NCBI GenBank assembly: GCA_964527265.1
Contig: CAZGOM010000005.1
Location: 17,299 to 81,298 of the forward strand
Source: CAZGOM01 sp964527265
GTDB taxonomy: Bacteria; Planctomycetota; Phycisphaerae; Phycisphaerales; Phycisphaeraceae
DNA: 64,000 nucleotides
Reading direction: 5' to 3'
A program made the position numbers and the translations under genes. Below, in pieces: positions 60,417 to 64,000 of the stretch (positions are counted from its first letter, which is position 1; every line of letters starts with the position of its first letter). The notes beneath the pieces were generated by a model. The model was given only the letters and a program-made list of their open reading frames with translations, did not search any database and was not told the DNA's origin.

Positions 60417-62725
60417 TGGCATTACCGATTTACATGCTGGGTCAGGCGGGGTTGGGGGCCCTCTTCACCGTGGGCGGGCTGGCTGCCGCCGGGGCCGCCG
60501 CCGTGGCCATCCCGGTGGCCATCCACTTGCTCACACGCATGAAGCGGACGCCTGAGCCATGGGCCGCCATGCGGTTTCTGCTGGAGGCTTACAGGAAGCA
60601 GCGTCGACGCCTTCAGATGGAGCAGTGGCTGCTGCTGCTGGTCCGGTGTTTGATCGTTGCAGTGCTGGGCCTGGCCTTGGCCGGGCCCTTGATCAATGCC
60701 GCCACCTGGGGATTGGCGGGCGGCTCGGGTCGCGTGGTTTATCTGGTGCTGGATGACAGCATGAGTGCCCAGGCCGCTGAAATGGGAAGCTCGCGGTTTG
60801 ATATCCAGGTGAAGGCGGCGCTGAAGATCGTGCAGAGCATGCAGCAGGGGGACCAGATTGCCATTGGCCTCACGGCGCGGCCTGTGCGCTGGGCCGTGGA
60901 GCCGATGTCAGCCGACTTGGCGGGAGCGGAAAAAGCGCTTAAAGCACTTAAGGCGCGTTACTCGGAAGCCGATTGGGCGGGTGCGCTGGGGGGTATTGCC
61001 GAGCAGATCAAAGACAAGCGTGCCGACCCGGGCCGAACGCACGTGGTATTGCTCTCAGGGTTCACTCGTGCCGCGGTCGACGTGGACAAGCCCGTGGCCG
61101 CCGTGCTGGCGCCCATAGGGCAATACGCCAAGGTCTGGGGCATGCCGCCCAGCGGTGGCGGGCTCAATGCCCAGGTGTCGCAGGTGCGCCCGTTCAGGAA
61201 GGTGCTTTTCGCGGGTGATCCCACGGGCGGGTCGCTGCCGGTGGAAGTGAAGCTGAGCCGTTTCGGACCCGATCTCCCCGGCGTGAGCCAGCCCATCCGT
61301 GTTGCCTTGAGCCTTCCGGGGGCGAAAGGGCCCTCCGTGACGGCGGATCGCACCGTGACATGGTTCCCCGGTCAGACGCAGGCCGGGGTCACGCTGGATC
61401 TGGATCTTTCCAAAGACCCCGCGCCCGGCGCGCGCGTGCTAACCGCGCAGGTTGAAGCCGGCGGCACCCAGGACTTGATTCTGGCGGACAACATCGCCCG
61501 CGCGCTGCTCACAGTGAAAACCCGCCCCACGGGTTTGATCGTAGACGGGCCGGTCACGCCCGGGCTCGACTTGGCCGGTCGCCAATGGCTGGCTCTGGCG
61601 CTCTCCCCCGCGCCCGGGTACGGCGTGGAGAGCCAGCTCGTCGATCCGCAGGCCATGACCGAAGAATTGCTCAAGAAAACCGACGCGGTTTACGTCCTTC
61701 GCCCCGATTTGGTCAATGAACAAGGCTTTAGCCGGTTGGCGGCCTTTGCCCGCCGCGGTGGCTTGGTGGTTGTCTTTCCGCCTGAGTCCATGCAGCCTGG
61801 CACATGGGGGGCAAAGATGGTCGATGCCTTCAAGCTCGACTGGCGCATTGCGCAGGAACCGACGCAGACACCCGGATATGAAGACCGCGAAGCGGGCTGG
61901 AGCGTAAACCTGGCCGACGCAGCTCCCGGAGCGGCACGCCTTTTAGCAGGCGACTGGCCTGAATTGCTTCGCCCCATCCGCGTGAGACGCTATTTGAATG
62001 TGGAAACACCTGACACCGCCGCGGTGCGCTGGGTGCGCATCGAGGCGCCCGGCAACCCGGGATTGCTGATGCATTCACCCGTGGGTGATGGCGCCGTGCT
62101 TTTATGGTCGGTGGCCCCGGTTCTGCCATGGACAAATCTCCCCGCCCGCCCAGGTTTCCTGCCCATCGTGCAGGAGACCATGCGCGGCTTGCTTTCCTCG
62201 CTTCCAGGTTCGGGTGATCTGGTGGAAGCCGCTTCAGGCACGCTGGAGGCTCCCGGTAAATCCTGGACCGGCGCCACTGCATTTGAACCCGTCGCAGATC
62301 CCGCCTTTTCCCGTGATCCGGTCAAAGGACAAGTGGTGGTGCCGCTGAGGGCCACGGATGACGGCCCGGTGGCCGGTGTGTTCCTCGACGTGCCCGGAGT
62401 GTATGAAGGCAAGGGTTTGGCGGGGCGTTACGCGGCCGTGAATGCGGTGGCCCTGGCAGGCGACACCCGCCCCGCGGCACGCCAGCAGGTGCAGGCCTGG
62501 GCCAAGCCGATGGCTCCCATGACGTTCTTCGACCTTGAGAAACCCGAGGCGGTATTGGAGAGCCCGGATGCAAGTGTGAACCTCGGTTGGCCGCTCCTGT
62601 GGGTGGTGCTGGGTCTGGTGCTGACGGAAACATTCCTGGCGCGGCTCTTTAGCCATGCCTCGCAGGCGCAGGCAAACGCGCCCGGCGCGGGCGCGGGGCA
62701 GACACTCGGGAGGGCCCGCCCATGA
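60416..62725 (+). CDS. BatA-like vWA membrane protein (cluster 2)
   Basis: This protein has 769 residues. N-terminal helices (about residues 12-38 and 70-90) surround RMKRTPEPWAAMRFL, the BatA-type front. The vWA domain has MIDAS DDSMS (113-117). Later come a beta domain with PVEVKLSRFGPDLPGV, a glutamine-amidotransferase-like part (VYVLRPDLVNEQGFSRLAAFARRGGLVVVFPPES), and a C-terminal helix (about residues 725-750). It is a counterpart of the gene at 42362 with low sequence identity but the same domain order. It is linked by four-base overlaps to both neighbours. Confidence 0.88.
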   Translation: MALPIYMLGQAGLGALFTVGGLAAAGAAAVAIPVAIHLLTRMKRTPEPWAAMRFLLEAYRKQRRRLQMEQWLLLLVRCLIVAVLGLALAGPLINAATWGLAGGSGRVVYLVLDDSMSAQAAEMGSSRFDIQVKAALKIVQSMQQGDQIAIGLTARPVRWAVEPMSADLAGAEKALKALKARYSEADWAGALGGIAEQIKDKRADPGRTHVVLLSGFTRAAVDVDKPVAAVLAPIGQYAKVWGMPPSGGGLNAQVSQVRPFRKVLFAGDPTGGSLPVEVKLSRFGPDLPGVSQPIRVALSLPGAKGPSVTADRTVTWFPGQTQAGVTLDLDLSKDPAPGARVLTAQVEAGGTQDLILADNIARALLTVKTRPTGLIVDGPVTPGLDLAGRQWLALALSPAPGYGVESQLVDPQAMTEELLKKTDAVYVLRPDLVNEQGFSRLAAFARRGGLVVVFPPESMQPGTWGAKMVDAFKLDWRIAQEPTQTPGYEDREAGWSVNLADAAPGAARLLAGDWPELLRPIRVRRYLNVETPDTAAVRWVRIEAPGNPGLLMHSPVGDGAVLLWSVAPVLPWTNLPARPGFLPIVQETMRGLLSSLPGSGDLVEAASGTLEAPGKSWTGATAFEPVADPAFSRDPVKGQVVVPLRATDDGPVAGVFLDVPGVYEGKGLAGRYAAVNAVALAGDTRPAARQQVQAWAKPMAPMTFFDLEKPEAVLESPDASVNLGWPLLWVVLGLVLTETFLARLFSHASQAQANAPGAGAGQTLGRARP

Positions 62726-64000
62726 TGCCAACCCCTGTCATCGCAGTGAACGTGCTGGATTGGATCACCGGTGTGCCCACTGGTAGCTGGTCGTCGTCCG
62801 GTGCCGGTCTGGGATGGACGTATGGCCTGCCCGGCTGGGTCTGGGCGGCGATCGTGCTGGCGTCCCTGGCGGTCTCCTGGGTGAGCTATCGCCGTCTGGT
62901 GGGCAAGGGGTCGGTGCGGGTGGCGCTGACCGGGGTGCGCGGGCTGATCATCCTGCTTATCGCCGTGCTGCTGGCGGGGCCTGTGCTGGTCATCCCACGG
63001 GAACGTATCGAGCCCGACCGCGTGATCTATCTGGTGGATGAATCTGAATCGATGCGTGTTAAAGATCAAGCCATGGCGGGAGCGCCTGCGACGGCTCCGG
63101 CAACAGCCCCGGCAAGCGTGACCGGGCCGATGATGACGCGCTATGACGCCGTGCTGGAGCGGATCAAGGCCGATGCCGACAAGCTGCCCGGTGAATCCGA
63201 GACGCGCCGCGTCGCGTGGCTGGGGTTTGATGAAAATGCCTATGCGCTGGCGCGGCCTCAGTTGCAGGGCAAGGAAGGCGGCCCCGCAAAGCTGGATTGG
63301 CCCGCCGCGCCCACCGGGCAGGACACCCGCCTGCGCCACGCCATTGAAGAAGCCTTGGCCCAGGCGGGCGACCAGCCTGTGGCGGCGGTGGTGGTGATTT
63401 CCGACGGCCGCAGTTCCGATGCCGTGACCGGTGATCTGGCCCGCAGGCTCTCCGCGCGCGGCGTGTCGGTGCTCAGTGTTCCACTGGGCGCGGCGGGAGG
63501 AACGTTTGATATCGCCGTGGCTTCGGTCGACTTCCCTGAGCGTGCCTTTGTCAAAGACATCGTGCCGGTCAATGTGGAGTTGGAGTCCACCGGAGAAGGT
63601 GAAATCGACTATTCGAAGGTGAAAGCCCGCCTTGTCGACCAGGCCACCGGAAAAGTGCTTGACGAAGCTGCGGGCACCCAGGTCGGCGGGAAAGGATCCG
63701 TCCGCCTGGTGGGCACCGGCCTGACCCCAGGCCCCGTGCGCTGGAAGGTGGAAGTCGTGTCCGACGTTCCGGGCCGCAAGGAAACGGTGCTGGACAACAA
63801 CACCCAGGACCTTTCTCCTACGCTTGTCGACCGGCCCATCGGCGTGCTTTACATCGAAGGCTATCCCCGATGGGAATACCGCTATTTAAAGACCCTGCTC
63901 ACCCGCGAAGGCACCTTCACCAGCAGTATGTTTCTCCTGAGTGCGGACAAGGATTTCGCCCAGGAAGGCACCCGCCCCATCACGCGCCTGCCTGAGACGG
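62722..64000 (+). CDS. vWA membrane protein, 3' end outside window (cluster 2)
   Basis: The frame from the ATG at 62722 (overlapping the previous stop) is open to the end of the window, giving 426 visible residues. Two helices (about 39-55 and 72-92), then a vWA domain with MIDAS DESES (106-110), an Ala/Thr/Pro linker, VVVISDGRSSDAV and a beta domain follow. IGVLYIEGYPRWEYRYLKTLL begins a glutamine-amidotransferase-like region, as in the large vWA protein at 44227. A second vWA domain may lie beyond the edge. It completes the MoxR-DUF58-vWA-vWA order of cluster 2. Confidence 0.85.
   Translation, partial: MMPTPVIAVNVLDWITGVPTGSWSSSGAGLGWTYGLPGWVWAAIVLASLAVSWVSYRRLVGKGSVRVALTGVRGLIILLIAVLLAGPVLVIPRERIEPDRVIYLVDESESMRVKDQAMAGAPATAPATAPASVTGPMMTRYDAVLERIKADADKLPGESETRRVAWLGFDENAYALARPQLQGKEGGPAKLDWPAAPTGQDTRLRHAIEEALAQAGDQPVAAVVVISDGRSSDAVTGDLARRLSARGVSVLSVPLGAAGGTFDIAVASVDFPERAFVKDIVPVNVELESTGEGEIDYSKVKARLVDQATGKVLDEAAGTQVGGKGSVRLVGTGLTPGPVRWKVEVVSDVPGRKETVLDNNTQDLSPTLVDRPIGVLYIEGYPRWEYRYLKTLLTREGTFTSSMFLLSADKDFAQEGTRPITRLPET

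Overview
The window looks like a chromosomal segment of a Planctomycetota bacterium, most likely class Phycisphaerae. I infer this from a cluster of small membrane proteins ending in a CxxCGYNLSGN...CPECG zinc ribbon, several prepilin-like proteins (GFTLIELLVVVS) with an H-X9-DG type tail, two MoxR/DUF58/von Willebrand (vWA) gene clusters, a Gfo/Idh/MocA oxidoreductase with an added C-terminal domain, an AraC/phytanoyl-CoA-dioxygenase pair, and a metal transporter whose permeases carry DtxR-like tails, as chlamydial YtgC does. No rRNA, tRNA, CRISPR array or intact insertion sequence was seen.

Region 1 (1-15.6 kb): zinc-ribbon membrane proteins (three paralogues, one cut by the left edge), isocitrate dehydrogenase, a prolyl-4-hydroxylase-like 2OG oxygenase, gluconokinase, a large leucine-rich-repeat protein, a TMTC-like membrane protein with TPRs behind an AraC regulator, a PhyH dioxygenase, a metallophosphoesterase, a family 9 glycosyltransferase and one pseudopilin. 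Several dispersed repeats and a chimeric gene remnant lie here.

Region 2 (15.7-34 kb): carbohydrate-related genes, a RhuM-like accessory gene, then a DtxR-type repressor divergent from a YtgABCD-like metal uptake operon. The operator fills the spacer of the promoter, and both permeases end in a DtxR-like regulatory domain. Next come a frameshifted zinc-ribbon gene, a HEAT-like membrane protein, a strong candidate small RNA with C-rich loops (about 30.5 kb), and a cobalamin riboswitch plus terminator reading into a pseudopilin gene. A parS-like palindrome sits at 33.96 kb.

Region 3 (34-47 kb): one long plus-strand cluster with a coiled-coil membrane protein, MoxR, a large exported protein, an ABC exporter (ATPase and permease), DUF58, and two vWA membrane proteins. 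This has the layout of a MoxR/Bat chaperone-like complex with an embedded transporter.

Region 4 (47-58 kb): UDP-N-acetylhexosamine pyrophosphorylase, a site-2 protease, an orphan ABC-2 permease, two unknown genes, then a second pseudopilin cassette whose promoter carries a Fur-like operator. A 0.9 kb gap without genes follows.

Region 5 (58.3-64 kb): a second MoxR-DUF58-vWA-vWA cluster. Its last gene runs off the right edge and is open to base 64000.

The most interesting signals are two pseudopilin cassettes switched by different nutrients (cobalamin riboswitch; Fur-like box), each with a small membrane-anchored partner gene, and the doubly fused permease-regulator operon.
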